From: Methylolobus aquaticus
Lineage (GTDB): Bacteria > Pseudomonadota > Gammaproteobacteria > Methylococcales > Methylococcaceae
DNA length: 64,000 bases
Assembly (NCBI GenBank): GCA_004168015.1
Contig: SEYW01000006.1
Coordinates: forward strand, 99,638-163,637
Reading direction: 5' to 3'
Below the pieces are notes generated by a model. It searched no databases. It was not told the origin of the DNA and worked only from the letters and a program-made list of their open reading frames with translations. The position numbers and the translations under genes are program-made. Positions 26,164-36,687 of this stretch are shown here, piece after piece (positions within the stretch are counted from its first letter, which is position 1; the number at the start of each line of letters is the position of its first letter).

Positions 26164-27810
26164 ATGACCCAACCCACCCGGCTCCCAGCATGGAACGCCT
26201 TGCAGGCCCATAAGGCGGAAATTGCCGGCTTGCATATGCGCGACCTGTTCAAAGAGGATCCTGAGCGCTACTCCCGCTTTTCCATCCACTGGGACGAGTT
26301 CGTTTTCGACTATTCGAAGAATCGCATCACGCCGCGCACCGTCGACCTGCTGCTGCAACTCGCCAGGCAGGCCGACCTGGCACCCCGTATCGAGGGGATG
26401 TTCCGAGGCGAGAAAATCAACGTCACCGAGGAGCGGGCCGTGCTGCATGTCGCGCTCCGCAACCGGAGCAATCGACCCATCCGCGTCGACGGGGTCGACG
26501 TCATGCCCGCGGTCAACCACGTTCTCGAACGCATGGCCCGCTTCACCGCGGCCGTCCGTTCCGGCGAATGGCGGGGCTACACCGGCAAAGCCATTACCGA
26601 TATCGTCAACATCGGCATCGGCGGATCCGACCTCGGCCCCAGAACGGTGGTGGAAGCCCTGAAGCCGTACGGGTCCGACAAGCTGCGAGCCCACTTCGTT
26701 TCGAACGTCGACGACGCCGACCTGATCGAGACGCTCAAGCACCTCAGCCCCGAAACCACACTCTTTTGTGTCGCCTCCAAGACGTTCGCGACACAGGAAA
26801 CGATGACCAACGGCCTATCCGCCCGGGCCTGGCTACTCGATCACGCGCGGGACGACGCGGCGGTGGCCAAGCACTTCGTCGCGGTTTCGACGAATGCCGA
26901 GCGGGTGGCCGCATTCGGGATCGATGTGGCGAACATGTTCGAGTTCTGGGACTGGGTCGGCGGCCGCTACTCGCTGTGGTCGGCCATCGGGCTCCCGATC
27001 GCGCTGGCGGTCGGCATGGACCGCTTCGAAGAATTGCTGGAAGGCGCTCACCAGGTCGACGAGCACTTCCGGACAACGCCATTTGAACGCAATATCCCGG
27101 TGCTGATGGGATTGCTCGGCATCTGGTACAACAACTTCTTCGACGCCCAGACCTACGCGATCCTGCCTTACGACCAGTATCTCGAGTATCTCCCGACGTA
27201 TCTCCAGCAGGGAGACATGGAGAGCAATGGCAAAACCATCGACATCAACGGACAGCCGGTAGCTTATCCCACGGGTCCGGTGATCTTCGGGCAGCCCGGC
27301 ACGAACGGACAACATGCTTTCTATCAGCTAATCCATCAGGGCAGCGAGCTGATTCCCTGCGATTTCATTGCCGCCGCGCAAGGGCATCATTCCCTGGGGC
27401 GTCACCACGAAATCCTGATCGCGAACTTCCTCGCCCAACCCGAGGCGTTGATGCGCGGCAAGACCTATGACGAGGCCCTGGCGGAACTACGCGCCAGCGG
27501 CGTGGATGAAGACGATCTCGCCAAGCCCGCCGCAGCGAAGACTTTTCCCGGCAACAAACCAACCAACACCATCCTCTACCGGAAACTGACCCCGCGCGTT
27601 CTCGGTTCCCTGATCGCTCTCTACGAGCACAAGATCTTCACGCAGGGGGCGATATGGAATATCAACTCCTTCGACCAGATGGGGGTCGAGTTGGGGAAAC
27701 AGCTCGCACAGACCATCCTGGCCGAGTTGGGCAACGATGAACCGGCGTCGTCGCATGACTCCTCAACCAACGGCCTGATCAATGCCTACAAGCATTTGCG
27801 CCAGAAGTGA
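26164..27810 (+). CDS. pgi: Glucose-6-phosphate isomerase
   Basis: 548 aa from [20 protein letters not shown], in line with the E. coli enzyme (549); a frame open 29 codons upstream is not supported. Signatures are [27 protein letters not shown] and [18 protein letters not shown], with the catalytic Glu in the middle of the last region and the conserved C-terminal [14 protein letters not shown]. It interconverts glucose-6-phosphate and fructose-6-phosphate in the cytoplasm. Confidence 0.98.
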   Translation: MTQPTRLPAWNALQAHKAEIAGLHMRDLFKEDPERYSRFSIHWDEFVFDYSKNRITPRTVDLLLQLARQADLAPRIEGMFRGEKINVTEERAVLHVALRNRSNRPIRVDGVDVMPAVNHVLERMARFTAAVRSGEWRGYTGKAITDIVNIGIGGSDLGPRTVVEALKPYGSDKLRAHFVSNVDDADLIETLKHLSPETTLFCVASKTFATQETMTNGLSARAWLLDHARDDAAVAKHFVAVSTNAERVAAFGIDVANMFEFWDWVGGRYSLWSAIGLPIALAVGMDRFEELLEGAHQVDEHFRTTPFERNIPVLMGLLGIWYNNFFDAQTYAILPYDQYLEYLPTYLQQGDMESNGKTIDINGQPVAYPTGPVIFGQPGTNGQHAFYQLIHQGSELIPCDFIAAAQGHHSLGRHHEILIANFLAQPEALMRGKTYDEALAELRASGVDEDDLAKPAAAKTFPGNKPTNTILYRKLTPRVLGSLIALYEHKIFTQGAIWNINSFDQMGVELGKQLAQTILAELGNDEPASSHDSSTNGLINAYKHLRQK

Positions 27811-27934
27811 ACTGCCTGCATCGACCTGCAGGGTACTTCCGGGGAGGGCGCCGTGACCACAATAACCGGCGGCGGGCCTAGCGTGCCCTGCCATCTCCCC
27901 TGAGCCCCTCCCTTTCAGCGCCCCCCTCCTCACC

Positions 27935-28660
27935 GTGACGACCGACACGCTCTTTCGCGAACGGCGCTCCACGCTCGAAGATTTCGATTTTGGCCCGGAG
28001 ACAGCCGCGGTCTTCGACGACATGTTGGATCGCTCGATCCCCCTGTATCGCGAAATTCAGCGGATGATCGGCGAGATCGCCGCCGACTTTGCGACACCGG
28101 GGTCCCGGGTCGTCGATCTCGGGTGCTCCACCGGCAACACGCTGCTGACGGTGGACCGCGCCGTGACGGTGCCCGTCCGACTCGTCGGCGTCGACTCCTC
28201 CGCCGCCATGCTGCGTCAGGCCGAGGACAAATTCAGGCGCGAAGGCCTGAATAACGGCTATGAGCTCGTATGCCGGGATCTGGCCGACGAGACCCCCGTC
28301 CACGACGCGTCCGTGGTCATCATGGCCTGGACCCTGCAGTTCATCCGGCCACTGCACCGAGACCGGGTCATTCGCGACATCGCCCGCGGACTCCGGGACG
28401 ACGGCTGCGTCGTGCTGATCGAGAAGATGTCGAGCGAAAATTCTCGTCTGAACCGTTTTTTCATCCGTAGCCATCTCGAATTCAAACGGCGGCATGGTTA
28501 CAGCGACATCGAAATCGCTCAAAAGCGCGAATCACTGGAGAACGTGTTGATTCCCTACCACGAAAATGAGAACCGCGAGCTCTTGCTCCGCAATGGCTTC
28601 ACGGCGTGCGAGACTTTCTTTCGTTGGTACAACTTCTGCGGCATACTCGCTGTCAAGTGA
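27935..28660 (+). CDS. cmoA: Carboxy-S-adenosyl-L-methionine synthase
   Basis: 241 aa from a GTG. The protein follows E. coli CmoA throughout: DFGPETAAVFDDMLDRSIP, SAM-binding VVDLGCSTGNTLL, WTLQFIRPLHRDRVIRDI, then HLEFKRRHGYSDIEIAQKRE and SLENVLIPY. It makes carboxy-SAM from SAM and prephenate for the cmo5U34 tRNA modification. Its usual partner cmoB is not adjacent. The ribosome binding site is weak, and the next in-frame ATG comes too late to be the start. Confidence 0.94.
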   Translation: MTTDTLFRERRSTLEDFDFGPETAAVFDDMLDRSIPLYREIQRMIGEIAADFATPGSRVVDLGCSTGNTLLTVDRAVTVPVRLVGVDSSAAMLRQAEDKFRREGLNNGYELVCRDLADETPVHDASVVIMAWTLQFIRPLHRDRVIRDIARGLRDDGCVVLIEKMSSENSRLNRFFIRSHLEFKRRHGYSDIEIAQKRESLENVLIPYHENENRELLLRNGFTACETFFRWYNFCGILAVK

Positions 28661-28750
28661 CTAGCGACAGCGGTACGGCTCCAGCTAAACCTGAGAATAT
28701 TGAGCTCTCACTTCAACCCTCCGGACAACTCTGCAGATTCCCCCATCGTC

Positions 28751-30202
28751 ATGCGTGAGCTGCTTTCAATCGCAAGAGCCGAAACGTTTCTGGGCGTGCT
28801 GCCGGCCATGGCCAATCGCCATGGCTTGATCACGGGCGCCACCGGAACCGGTAAGACCGTGACCTTGCGCGTCCTGGCCGAAGCGTTCAGCGAGATCGGC
28901 GTTCCGGTCGTCATGGCCGACGTCAAGGGCGACCTGTCCGGACTTGCCGCGGCGGGTTCCGACGACGCCAAGATCAATGAGCGGGCCCGGCAACTCGGCG
29001 TCGATGAGTTCTCGTACCGCGGCTTTCCGGTCCTGTTCTGGGACTTGTATGGCGAGCGAGGGCATCCGATCCGAACCACAATCTCGGATATGGGACCCCT
29101 GCTGCTATCGCGTGTCCTGAACCTGAACGAAACGCAGAGCGGCGTCCTGAACCTCGCGTTTCGTGTCGCCGACGACAACGGGCTGTTGCTGCTGGACTTC
29201 AAGGATTTGCGAGCGATCGTGCAGTACGTGGGCGATCACGCGTCGGAACTTAAGACGCAGTACGGCAATGTGTCGAGCGCCAGCGTCGGCGCAATTCAAC
29301 GCAATCTGCTCGCGCTGGAATCACAGGATGCCGAGCGTTTTTTTGGTGAACCCGCTCTGAATCTGGAGGACCTGATGCAGACCGACGCGCGTGGCGCCGG
29401 CTGCATCAATATCCTCGCGGCCGAGCGGCTGGTGCAGTCACCGACGCTATATGCCACCTTCCTGCTCTGGCTGCTGGCCGAATTGTTCGACCGCCTGCCG
29501 GAAGTGGGCGACGTCAGCAAGCCGAAACTGGTCTTCTTTTTCGACGAGGCTCACCTGCTGTTCGACGACGCACCGGACGCGCTGATGGACAAGATCGAAC
29601 AGGTGGTCCGATTGATCCGTTCGAAGGGTGTGGGCGTGTATTTCGTCACGCAGAACCCAATCGATATCCCTGACCGGGTTTTGGGGCAACTCGGAAACCG
29701 GGTACAGCACGCGCTGCGCGCCTTTACTCCGAAGGATCAGAAGGCCATACGGGCAGCGGCCGAAACCTTCCGGATCAATCCGAAGCTCGATGTGTCCAGC
29801 GCGATCAGCGAATTGGCAGTCGGCGAGGCCCTCGTGTCTTTCCTGGACGATCTGGGCCAGCCCACGGTCGTGGAACGCGCCAAGATCCTGCCTCCCCGGA
29901 GCCGGCTGAAACCCTTGAGCGATGCCGAGCGCACGGAGGTCATCGGTGCTTCCGTTTTGGCGGGAACCTACGACGAACCGGTCGACCGTGAATCCGCCTA
30001 TGAAATTCTACGGGCCCGCGCCACTGAGGCGGCGGTGCTGACAGCACAGGTCGGGCGACCGGCGGCGTCTCGAAGAACCGACACGGTACTTGAGGCCTTC
30101 GCCAAGACTGCAGCTCGCTCGATGGCGAAATCGATCAGCAACCAGTTGGTCCGAGGTGTGTTGGGCTCCCTGCTGGGCCAGAGCACGGGCCGGAGACGCT
30201 GA
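28751..30202 (+). CDS. HerA-like ATPase/helicase, YjgR family (DUF853)
   Basis: 483 aa from the ATG at 28751; a TTG at 28700 would add 17 residues with no family support. Walker A is GATGTGKT (residues 29-36), followed by [14 protein letters not shown]; Walker B is [16 protein letters not shown], and the arginine-finger region lies near [19 protein letters not shown]. These features match the FtsK/HerA superfamily proteins of the YjgR type. The cellular role is not established. The C-terminus is basic (GQSTGRRR). It converges on the exopolysaccharide block. Confidence 0.92.
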   Translation: MRELLSIARAETFLGVLPAMANRHGLITGATGTGKTVTLRVLAEAFSEIGVPVVMADVKGDLSGLAAAGSDDAKINERARQLGVDEFSYRGFPVLFWDLYGERGHPIRTTISDMGPLLLSRVLNLNETQSGVLNLAFRVADDNGLLLLDFKDLRAIVQYVGDHASELKTQYGNVSSASVGAIQRNLLALESQDAERFFGEPALNLEDLMQTDARGAGCINILAAERLVQSPTLYATFLLWLLAELFDRLPEVGDVSKPKLVFFFDEAHLLFDDAPDALMDKIEQVVRLIRSKGVGVYFVTQNPIDIPDRVLGQLGNRVQHALRAFTPKDQKAIRAAAETFRINPKLDVSSAISELAVGEALVSFLDDLGQPTVVERAKILPPRSRLKPLSDAERTEVIGASVLAGTYDEPVDRESAYEILRARATEAAVLTAQVGRPAASRRTDTVLEAFAKTAARSMAKSISNQLVRGVLGSLLGQSTGRRR

Positions 30203-30345
30203 GGTACAGGCATCTGCCGTTCGATCATGGCACGGGAAATCCGCGTAACCGGAAATCCCAGTTAGCGGCAGTTTGCGATTAGGAAGCGTCATCCAGCGCC
30301 AGAAGCGCCAGGCCATTTTGGCACACCGACCCGGCGGAACTCCAG

Positions 30346-31680
30346 TCAGAAATAGAGACGCCCGATCGCCGAGATGCTGTCGAAGTTGTACTGGAAGAAC
30401 TGAGAGTCGATGATGCCGCCATTCGCGCCGCGTCGTCCATACTCGTAAATCAGGCTGAAGTCGGCATAGTCGACGGGCGTATAGGTCGCTGCGACGCGGG
30501 CAGAAAACGCGTTATCGTGCCGGTCCGGCGCCACAACCTCGTTTTGCCGATTTATCCCGCTCCGGGGATAATCACGGGTCTCATAATTCAGCGTCGCCGA
30601 GATCAGCGTTTTGTCGGTCGGGTACCAGCTCGGTTCGATCAAAACGCCCTCGGCCATGTAGAACAGGCCCTGCTCTTCGAAGTAGGTTCCCAGCGTGTGG
30701 TAACCGGCGACAGTCAACCCAGTCTTGATCGTCGGCAACCACGTCATGCCCAATCGCCAGACCTCGCCGGAAAAGTCGCGGTCGGCGTTGTCGAAGTTGC
30801 GCCACAAATAGCCGACGTTTCCATCAAAGGTCAGTTTTTCACTGATCCGATAGCGCGTCACGAGAAGCGGCTTATCCTGGGACGTGCGCGTAAACCCATT
30901 CGCGACTTCAGCACCACGCCCCGGGTACTTGCCTTCCAAGCGCGTGTACTCCAAGCCGAAAGAGTTGCCCAGCGGGGTCGCGTACACTGTCTCGATGCGG
31001 GCCGTGGTATTTTCCACGTCCTGATTTTGACGTCGTTGCAGGCTGTGCGTCACCTCATTCCAGTCGCCACCCGCGGTGACCCGCAAACGCGGACTGATCC
31101 GGTAGGTGACGTTCCCGAAATAGTTGATAAACGTCAATAGATCCTTGCCGGGAAAACGGAAGTTGCCGAATCCACCGAGTTGACGCGCGTAACGCGCGCC
31201 CACTTTCCCAGACCAGGAGTCCGCCCACTCGAGATCGAACGCCGTGCTGGTATCCCACGAGAGGTTGTCGAGCGAGCTGTTGCGTACGAAGGAATTATTG
31301 GCACCCAATAGATTCAGTGTCCACAGCTGCCTGGAGAAAGGCACGAGGATCTTGCTACCTATGGACAGCTGGTTGATGAAGTCGCTCTTGCTCGCACCGG
31401 GCGGCAGATAACAGGCCGTGGCACCACCGCGATCACAGTTCGGATCGACGATGGGCGGATCGTTGGGTGCGCGGTATATGTTGCTGTCGTAGCTGAAGGT
31501 ATTCCAGATGAAAGGCTGGAAATACTCATTCAGATTATTCGGCAGCTTGGTCAGGGTTTTCGGTGGGACCGCCGATACCCCCGGAGACACGAGTGTCAGC
31601 GCAGTAACCCACAGCAGCAAGGCATGCAGTCTCGGCGCTGAACCCCTCTGGCGGCCTGTCTTCACCGCGGCATCTGCCAT
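30346..31680 (-). CDS. epsL: Outer-membrane beta-barrel protein of the EpsL type
   Basis: 444 aa from 31680. The N-terminus is basic (KTGRQRGSAPRLH), followed by a hydrophobic stretch ending near VSPGVSA, a plausible signal peptide. The rest alternates aromatic and polar residues in short strands and ends in ISAIGRLYF, the C-terminal aromatic signature of outer-membrane barrels. It resembles EpsL proteins of exosortase-linked exopolysaccharide clusters, thought to be the outer-membrane component. In-frame ATGs at 31707 and 31728 are alternatives for the start. It is the last gene of the eps block. Confidence 0.75.
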   Translation of the reverse strand: MADAAVKTGRQRGSAPRLHALLLWVTALTLVSPGVSAVPPKTLTKLPNNLNEYFQPFIWNTFSYDSNIYRAPNDPPIVDPNCDRGGATACYLPPGASKSDFINQLSIGSKILVPFSRQLWTLNLLGANNSFVRNSSLDNLSWDTSTAFDLEWADSWSGKVGARYARQLGGFGNFRFPGKDLLTFINYFGNVTYRISPRLRVTAGGDWNEVTHSLQRRQNQDVENTTARIETVYATPLGNSFGLEYTRLEGKYPGRGAEVANGFTRTSQDKPLLVTRYRISEKLTFDGNVGYLWRNFDNADRDFSGEVWRLGMTWLPTIKTGLTVAGYHTLGTYFEEQGLFYMAEGVLIEPSWYPTDKTLISATLNYETRDYPRSGINRQNEVVAPDRHDNAFSARVAATYTPVDYADFSLIYEYGRRGANGGIIDSQFFQYNFDSISAIGRLYF

Positions 31681-31762
31681 TTCGCGCAGCACGCCTTGCC
31701 CGAGCATCAGGTCACGAAGCTTGGCCATGCGCCCGCTGAAGAGTCCAATCCCCACACCGTGA

Positions 31763-33205
31763 CTAATCGCCACCGGCTCGTCCCCAGGGTAATGCCGCCA
31801 CGGTCGGTCCCTTGCTGCCGCCCAGTCGTCGTGCCCCGCCATTGCCAGGCAACAGGCCGAGCACCGGCAAATCGAGCGCGAACTCCAGATCGTCGATTCC
31901 ACGCACCCGACGATCGAGCATCTCTAGGCCGAGGGCAGCCAGCAGCCCCAGCAACGAACCGAGTATTCCGGCTAGCGCGACGTTTAAGAGAGTCCGCGGG
32001 AATGAGGGTTCGAGCGGGGGCACCGCGGGATTCAGGACGGCGATGTTCGTCTGGCTTGCTTCGCCCTGGAGGCGGGTCTGGGAAAAACGCTGCATGGCTT
32101 CATCATAGGAGCGCTGCGCGCTCTCCACTTCATGCGTCAACACCGCCAATTCGTCGCGTTTGTTCCCCAGTTCCAGGACCTTTTGTTTCTCGACTGCGAT
32201 CGTGGCACGCAGTTGCGCTTCGCGCTGCTTCGCAATGGTCACCCCCGAGTTGATTGCGTTGACGATCGTTGCAATTTCGAGCTTCAATTTTTCCCGCAGG
32301 CTCGCCAGTTCCGCCTTGGCGCTGAGGTACTGGGGATGGTTGCGCCCCTCGCGATCGGACAGGTCGGCCAGTTTGGCCTCGGCCTGCGCGATCTGGGTCT
32401 TGAGGTTGACGACCAGCGGGTGGGAGATGATCTCGGGCAACGATTCCAGGGATCGACCTGACGTTCGTGCCGCCTGCAGTTCCTGTTGATGCGACAACGC
32501 CTCTGAAAGGTCGGCCTGCGCCAACACCAGCTTCGACGACAGTTCTGCCAGGCGAGCGCTTTCCAGATCCCGCGTCTGGGAATCTGCCGCGAAGACACCT
32601 TTTTCCCGCTCCAGATCGGACAGTCTGCCTCGGGCCCTTTCCAGGTTCTCTCGCAATCCCTTCAACTGTTCCTCAAACCATGCCGCATTCTGACGCGCTG
32701 GTACCGTCCGAAAGTTGAGATTGGTCTCGACGAACGCCTTGCCGAATGCGTTGGCAATCATCGCGGCAAATTCCGGATCTGCAGCGGTGAAACTGATCCA
32801 GATCACGTTGCTCTGTTTGGAGGGCTCGACGGCCAGGTCGTTCAATAACAGATCTGCAGTCCAGTCGCGGATGTTCCCGCGACCCTCCGTGCTCATCTGG
32901 TAGGACTCGCGCAGTTCGGGGCTTTCGGTCAGTTTGGTGGCATCGACCACCCGGACCGCGACCGCATGGCTCTTGATGATGTCGACCTGGGTCGCCATGT
33001 ACGTGGGCAGAAGCTGCTGGGCATTGATAACTGCGCCGGTAATCGGATCCATGCCCTGGAAATCCACGATGAGTGTCGTGGCGGCGGTGTACTTCTTGGG
33101 CAGAAGCTTGCTGATCCCGTAGGCCGCGATCACGGTCACGAAAAATACGGCCGCCGCGATCTTCCACCGCGCCAGAAGAATCTGGAAAACCTGGTTAAAG
33201 TTCAT
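31763..33205 (-). CDS. epsF: Polysaccharide chain-length determinant, EpsF/Wzz type
   Basis: 480 aa. The first transmembrane helix is near residues 15-35 (WKIAAAVFFVTVIAAYGISK), a long periplasmic region rich in coiled coil spans about 170-390 (for example ELQAARTSGRSLESL), and a second helix sits near 412-432 (LLNVALAGILGSLLGLLAAL) preceded by the Pro-rich PAVPPLEPSFPRT typical of Wzz proteins. It sets polymer length during export. There is no fused tyrosine kinase domain, and no separate kinase gene is in the window. It overlaps epsE by one base (TGATG). Confidence 0.92.
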   Translation of the reverse strand: MNFNQVFQILLARWKIAAAVFFVTVIAAYGISKLLPKKYTAATTLIVDFQGMDPITGAVINAQQLLPTYMATQVDIIKSHAVAVRVVDATKLTESPELRESYQMSTEGRGNIRDWTADLLLNDLAVEPSKQSNVIWISFTAADPEFAAMIANAFGKAFVETNLNFRTVPARQNAAWFEEQLKGLRENLERARGRLSDLEREKGVFAADSQTRDLESARLAELSSKLVLAQADLSEALSHQQELQAARTSGRSLESLPEIISHPLVVNLKTQIAQAEAKLADLSDREGRNHPQYLSAKAELASLREKLKLEIATIVNAINSGVTIAKQREAQLRATIAVEKQKVLELGNKRDELAVLTHEVESAQRSYDEAMQRFSQTRLQGEASQTNIAVLNPAVPPLEPSFPRTLLNVALAGILGSLLGLLAALGLEMLDRRVRGIDDLEFALDLPVLGLLPGNGGARRLGGSKGPTVAALPWGRAGGD

Positions 33206-34080
33206 CAGAACCAGCTCTCGTAAATGTACAGAACATCATCGGGTTTGAGCATGTCGGTCGGCTCGACCTCGATCGTCACCTGCTCACCGTTGGGCTGTGT
33301 TCGGCGAACCTCCATGCCTCGCTCGGTCCCTTTCGTCGTCAGTCCACCACCCACCGAGATCGCCTGCTGCACGCTCATGTTGCGTTCGATCTTGTAGTGC
33401 CCTGGTTTGGTGACCTCGCCATAGATATAGAATTGCGCGGCCTTCGGGACGAAAATAATGTCCCCGCCCTGAACGGGAAGGTCATGCGTGGCGTCGGCAT
33501 GCATCAGTGCGTGCAGGTCGATCTCGATTTTCTTGGTCGGATCCTCCTTGCGCGTCAGATAGGCTTTGTCCCCGCCAGTCTCTACGTTGACGCCGCCAGC
33601 GAGCGCAATGGCCTCCGTCACCCTGGTCGCTTCCTGAGTCGAAAATTTGCCGGGTGACCTGACCTCTCCCAGCACCGACACCTTCTGGCTGACGAACTCC
33701 TGCACCTTTACATGCACCTGGGCCTGCTTGATAAAGCCCCCACTGCTCAGTGACCCCGTGATGAGCTTCTCGATCTCCGCCGGCGTCTTGCCGGAAACAC
33801 TCACTTCACCGATCAAGGGAAAAGTGATCGAACCGGAATCGCTGACGCGCGTTTCGGTCAGCAGTTCCGGGTAGTCATATACGTTGATCGACACGACATC
33901 GCCGGGGCCCAGCCGATAGTCCGCCGCCATCGCCGCCGGCGCAAGGCACCAGGCCAGAATCAGCAAGATCAGCGAGTTGAGCCCGAAGCCGGAACGCCGA
34001 AGGCGCCGCCAGCCACCTGCCAACGCCATCGGCTTCGGCATTTTTCGAGGGTTCATAGTGTTTCCGTAGCCACGGTTCAT
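33205..34080 (-). CDS. epsE: Polysaccharide export outer-membrane protein, EpsE/Wza type
   Basis: 291 aa from 34080, chosen for the AGGAC upstream; 34056 is an alternative. A signal peptide is visible (LNSLILLILAWCLAPAAMA, cleavage before ADYRL). The polysaccharide export domain begins YRLGPGDVVSINVYDYPEL, followed by SLBB domains (VSVLGEVRSPGKFSTQEA and FYIYGEVTKPGHYKIERN). No lipobox cysteine is present at the mature N-terminus, unlike Wza. It should form the outer-membrane export channel together with EpsF. Confidence 0.94.
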   Translation of the reverse strand: MNRGYGNTMNPRKMPKPMALAGGWRRLRRSGFGLNSLILLILAWCLAPAAMAADYRLGPGDVVSINVYDYPELLTETRVSDSGSITFPLIGEVSVSGKTPAEIEKLITGSLSSGGFIKQAQVHVKVQEFVSQKVSVLGEVRSPGKFSTQEATRVTEAIALAGGVNVETGGDKAYLTRKEDPTKKIEIDLHALMHADATHDLPVQGGDIIFVPKAAQFYIYGEVTKPGHYKIERNMSVQQAISVGGGLTTKGTERGMEVRRTQPNGEQVTIEVEPTDMLKPDDVLYIYESWF

Positions 34081-34130
34081 ACTCTTGTCCTGTTCCTTGG
34101 CAGCAAACTCGTTGGTGAGTCGCACGCCCG

Positions 34131-35132
34131 TTACTTTACCAAACCCGACAGCCCACGTTCGACGTGCGACGGCAAAGCTTGCTCGGGTAGCACTAACTCG
34201 TCCTGAGGCTTCGCCGGTGAAGGATCGGCCGCGGCAGCACGCTCAAACTCGCCGAGATAGCGGATTTCAGCCTTTGCTCTCAGTTCCTTCACGAGCGCCG
34301 CGAGCACCGTCTGCCTATCCAGATTGACCAGGTATTCCTTGATATTGACGCGCGCCTGTTCGCTATCGAGCGGCTCTTCGCGAAAATCTCGAATGAAGAT
34401 CAGCTGCGCCTCGGGACCATCGCCGAAAATCACGATATCGCCCTTCGTCATCGGCAACAGCTTGCTGGCCAGCTCCATCGGTAGCTGCTCGGCACCCCGA
34501 CTCACCGCCACCAGGGCGTAGTCCACTTTTGCGGCCTTAAGGGACTGCTCGATCTCACGCTCGCTACGCGCCCGTTCGAACTGCGCCAGCAGTTCCTGAC
34601 GCAAGCCGTCACGCGCAATGGTGAATTGGCCGAGCTCGTACACACGACGTTTGGCGAACAATTCAGGGTGCGACTGTTGGAAGGCCTGCATCTGCTCCGC
34701 GGTCGGTTCCGGGCGACCGGCCATTCTCCGCTCAAGAACGGCCTCGGCCAGAATGGTGGCGCGGGCCTGTTCGATCGCCCTCATGATTTGCGGATCACGG
34801 TCGAACTTCATGTCGACCGCGCGCTGCTTCAGCAACTCACGATCGATGAGTTCATCGAGAATTTCCTGCTTGACCTTAGAGGCGAGCTCGGGCGTGGGGA
34901 GTTCCACATTCGCCAGGCGTTGGTTGAGTTCGTGAACGGTGACCTCGTGGCCGTTCACCTGCGCGGCAACCTGCCCCCCCGCGTTGGGCTTCGGCTTGCA
35001 GCCGACTCCGGCGAGGACCAGCATAAGCCAACACAAGGCGACAGCCAGCTCCCCACCGGCTGCCCCCCGTTTGAGCGTTTCAGCGGAATCGACGGTCACG
35101 ATTACTCGTGCCTCCATGTCATTCATGATCAT
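34131..35132 (-). CDS. epsD: EpsD-type peptidyl-prolyl isomerase-like protein
   Basis: 333 aa. An N-terminal hydrophobic stretch ends in LVLAGVGCKPKP, a degenerate lipobox, so it may be a periplasmic lipoprotein. The region VAAQVNGHEVTVHELNQRLA and the following helical segment resemble the SurA/PpiD N-terminal chaperone domain; the later part is a reduced parvulin-like domain. It matches the EpsD family found in exosortase-associated exopolysaccharide loci. Start choice among three nearby ATGs (35132, 35126, 35117) is uncertain. The C-terminus is Pro/Glu rich. Confidence 0.8.
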   Translation of the reverse strand: MIMNDMEARVIVTVDSAETLKRGAAGGELAVALCWLMLVLAGVGCKPKPNAGGQVAAQVNGHEVTVHELNQRLANVELPTPELASKVKQEILDELIDRELLKQRAVDMKFDRDPQIMRAIEQARATILAEAVLERRMAGRPEPTAEQMQAFQQSHPELFAKRRVYELGQFTIARDGLRQELLAQFERARSEREIEQSLKAAKVDYALVAVSRGAEQLPMELASKLLPMTKGDIVIFGDGPEAQLIFIRDFREEPLDSEQARVNIKEYLVNLDRQTVLAALVKELRAKAEIRYLGEFERAAAADPSPAKPQDELVLPEQALPSHVERGLSGLVK

Positions 35133-35199
35133 CGAGACCGGCAGATAGATCGGACCAGCCTCCCCGCACCTCTCGCAATGTTACCGCATCCGCCGCGCC

Positions 35200-36687
35200 T
35201 CAAAAAGCGTCCTTGTCCCTGAAGACAAGCAATACCGTTTTGAAGATGATCCAGAGATCCAAGGCCAGAGACCAGTTTCGCAAATAGTCCAGATCGTATT
35301 CCACCCGGGCTTTCATCTTGTCGACGCTTTCCGTCTCGCCACGAAATCCGTTTACCTGAGCCCAACCTGTAATACCGGGCTTGACTTTGTGGCGAATCAT
35401 GTAGCCCTTGATAACCTTTCGGTACATCTCGTTGTGGGCCACCGCATGAGGCCTTGGACCAACGATGCTCATCTTGCCTTCAAGCACATTCAGAAACTGA
35501 GGCAATTCATCCAGCGATGTCTTTCGAAGAATCCGTCCTAGCGGTGTGATTCGATCGTCGTCACGTCGTGCCTGAACGACGGTGTCGCCATCCTCGCATA
35601 CCCGCATCGTTCGAAACTTGTAGACGACGATCTCGTCGCCATCCAGGCCGTACCGTCGCTGTTTGAAGATAATGGGACCCGGCGAAGTCAGCTTGACCCC
35701 CAAACCCACCGCAAGCATGACCGGCCATATGAGCAGCAGAATGAAAATCCCCAGCAGAATGTCGCTAACCCTTTTCACCAACCCGCGAAACCCATAGAAC
35801 GGTGTTTCACAGATCGCCACCACCGGGATGCCGGTTATCCGGTCAATCCGCGCCTGGATAAGGTCGAACATGAAAATGTCCGGTACGAAATAGATCGAGG
35901 CCGTGGTGTCCCTGAGCTCGTCCAGCAAGCGGATGATGCGTGGCTGCGACGCCATCGGCAGGCACACATAGATCAGATTGATTCCGTTCTCTTTGACGTA
36001 ATCAGGCAAATCCTTCAGTTCGCCGAGTTTCTGTGCATCGGACACGAGAGGCAGGCGCTGGATCCGGCGGTCGTCAAAAAAGCCCTTGACGTGTGTATGC
36101 AGTAATCGATCGTCGTTTATCTTCCGGCAAAGCTCATACCCGAGCTGATTCGCTCCGACGATGACGGCATTACGGGTTTGCTGCGTTGCCGTGAGCACGT
36201 GGTAAATGGCGGAACGCGCCGCGACCTGGGCACCCAGCAGTACCACCGGCGTGATAACAAACCAGCGGATCAGCACCGCTTCCGAAAAATGACCATGCAA
36301 CTCGGTTGCATATCCGAGAAAGACGATGATTGCAACGATAATGACCCATCGCAACAGGATATTACTCAGGGCGACGAAGACCGGGAATCGCTGCAGGGCG
36401 CGGTAAAGGCTTATCTCCTCGAATACGTGCGCCGAAATCAAAAAAGACAGCAATGCCAAAATCACGTAGTAGCTGGTAAATACCTCTCCCTGCAAGCGCA
36501 CGGCCAGCGCCAATGTCGCAACGATCATCGCGGGAAATAGGAGCAGCTTGACGAGGGTAACCAGCGGGAAGTCAACATTCGTCATGCTGCGCATGCTGCC
36601 GAGCGCCGACACGCGATACGCGTAAGTTGAAGGGCTTTCCTCTTCAACGTCCAAGGTTCTCGGCCTCGATTGCACGATCTTCATCAT
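35200..36687 (-). CDS. epsB: Undecaprenyl-phosphate glucose phosphotransferase (EpsB/WcaJ type)
   Basis: 495 aa. Four N-terminal transmembrane helices (about residues 40-165) precede a Rossmann-like CoA-binding domain (NAVIVGANQLGYELCRKIND), a further helix (FILLLIWPVMLAVGLGVKLT) and the bacterial sugar transferase domain with IIFKQRRYGLDG, VYKFRTMR, KTSLDELPQFLNVL and MSIVGPRPHAV. It transfers the first sugar phosphate onto undecaprenyl phosphate to start repeat-unit synthesis. It is the first gene of the eps block, preceded by a 677-bp gene-free region. Confidence 0.95.
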   Translation of the reverse strand: MMKIVQSRPRTLDVEEESPSTYAYRVSALGSMRSMTNVDFPLVTLVKLLLFPAMIVATLALAVRLQGEVFTSYYVILALLSFLISAHVFEEISLYRALQRFPVFVALSNILLRWVIIVAIIVFLGYATELHGHFSEAVLIRWFVITPVVLLGAQVAARSAIYHVLTATQQTRNAVIVGANQLGYELCRKINDDRLLHTHVKGFFDDRRIQRLPLVSDAQKLGELKDLPDYVKENGINLIYVCLPMASQPRIIRLLDELRDTTASIYFVPDIFMFDLIQARIDRITGIPVVAICETPFYGFRGLVKRVSDILLGIFILLLIWPVMLAVGLGVKLTSPGPIIFKQRRYGLDGDEIVVYKFRTMRVCEDGDTVVQARRDDDRITPLGRILRKTSLDELPQFLNVLEGKMSIVGPRPHAVAHNEMYRKVIKGYMIRHKVKPGITGWAQVNGFRGETESVDKMKARVEYDLDYLRNWSLALDLWIIFKTVLLVFRDKDAF

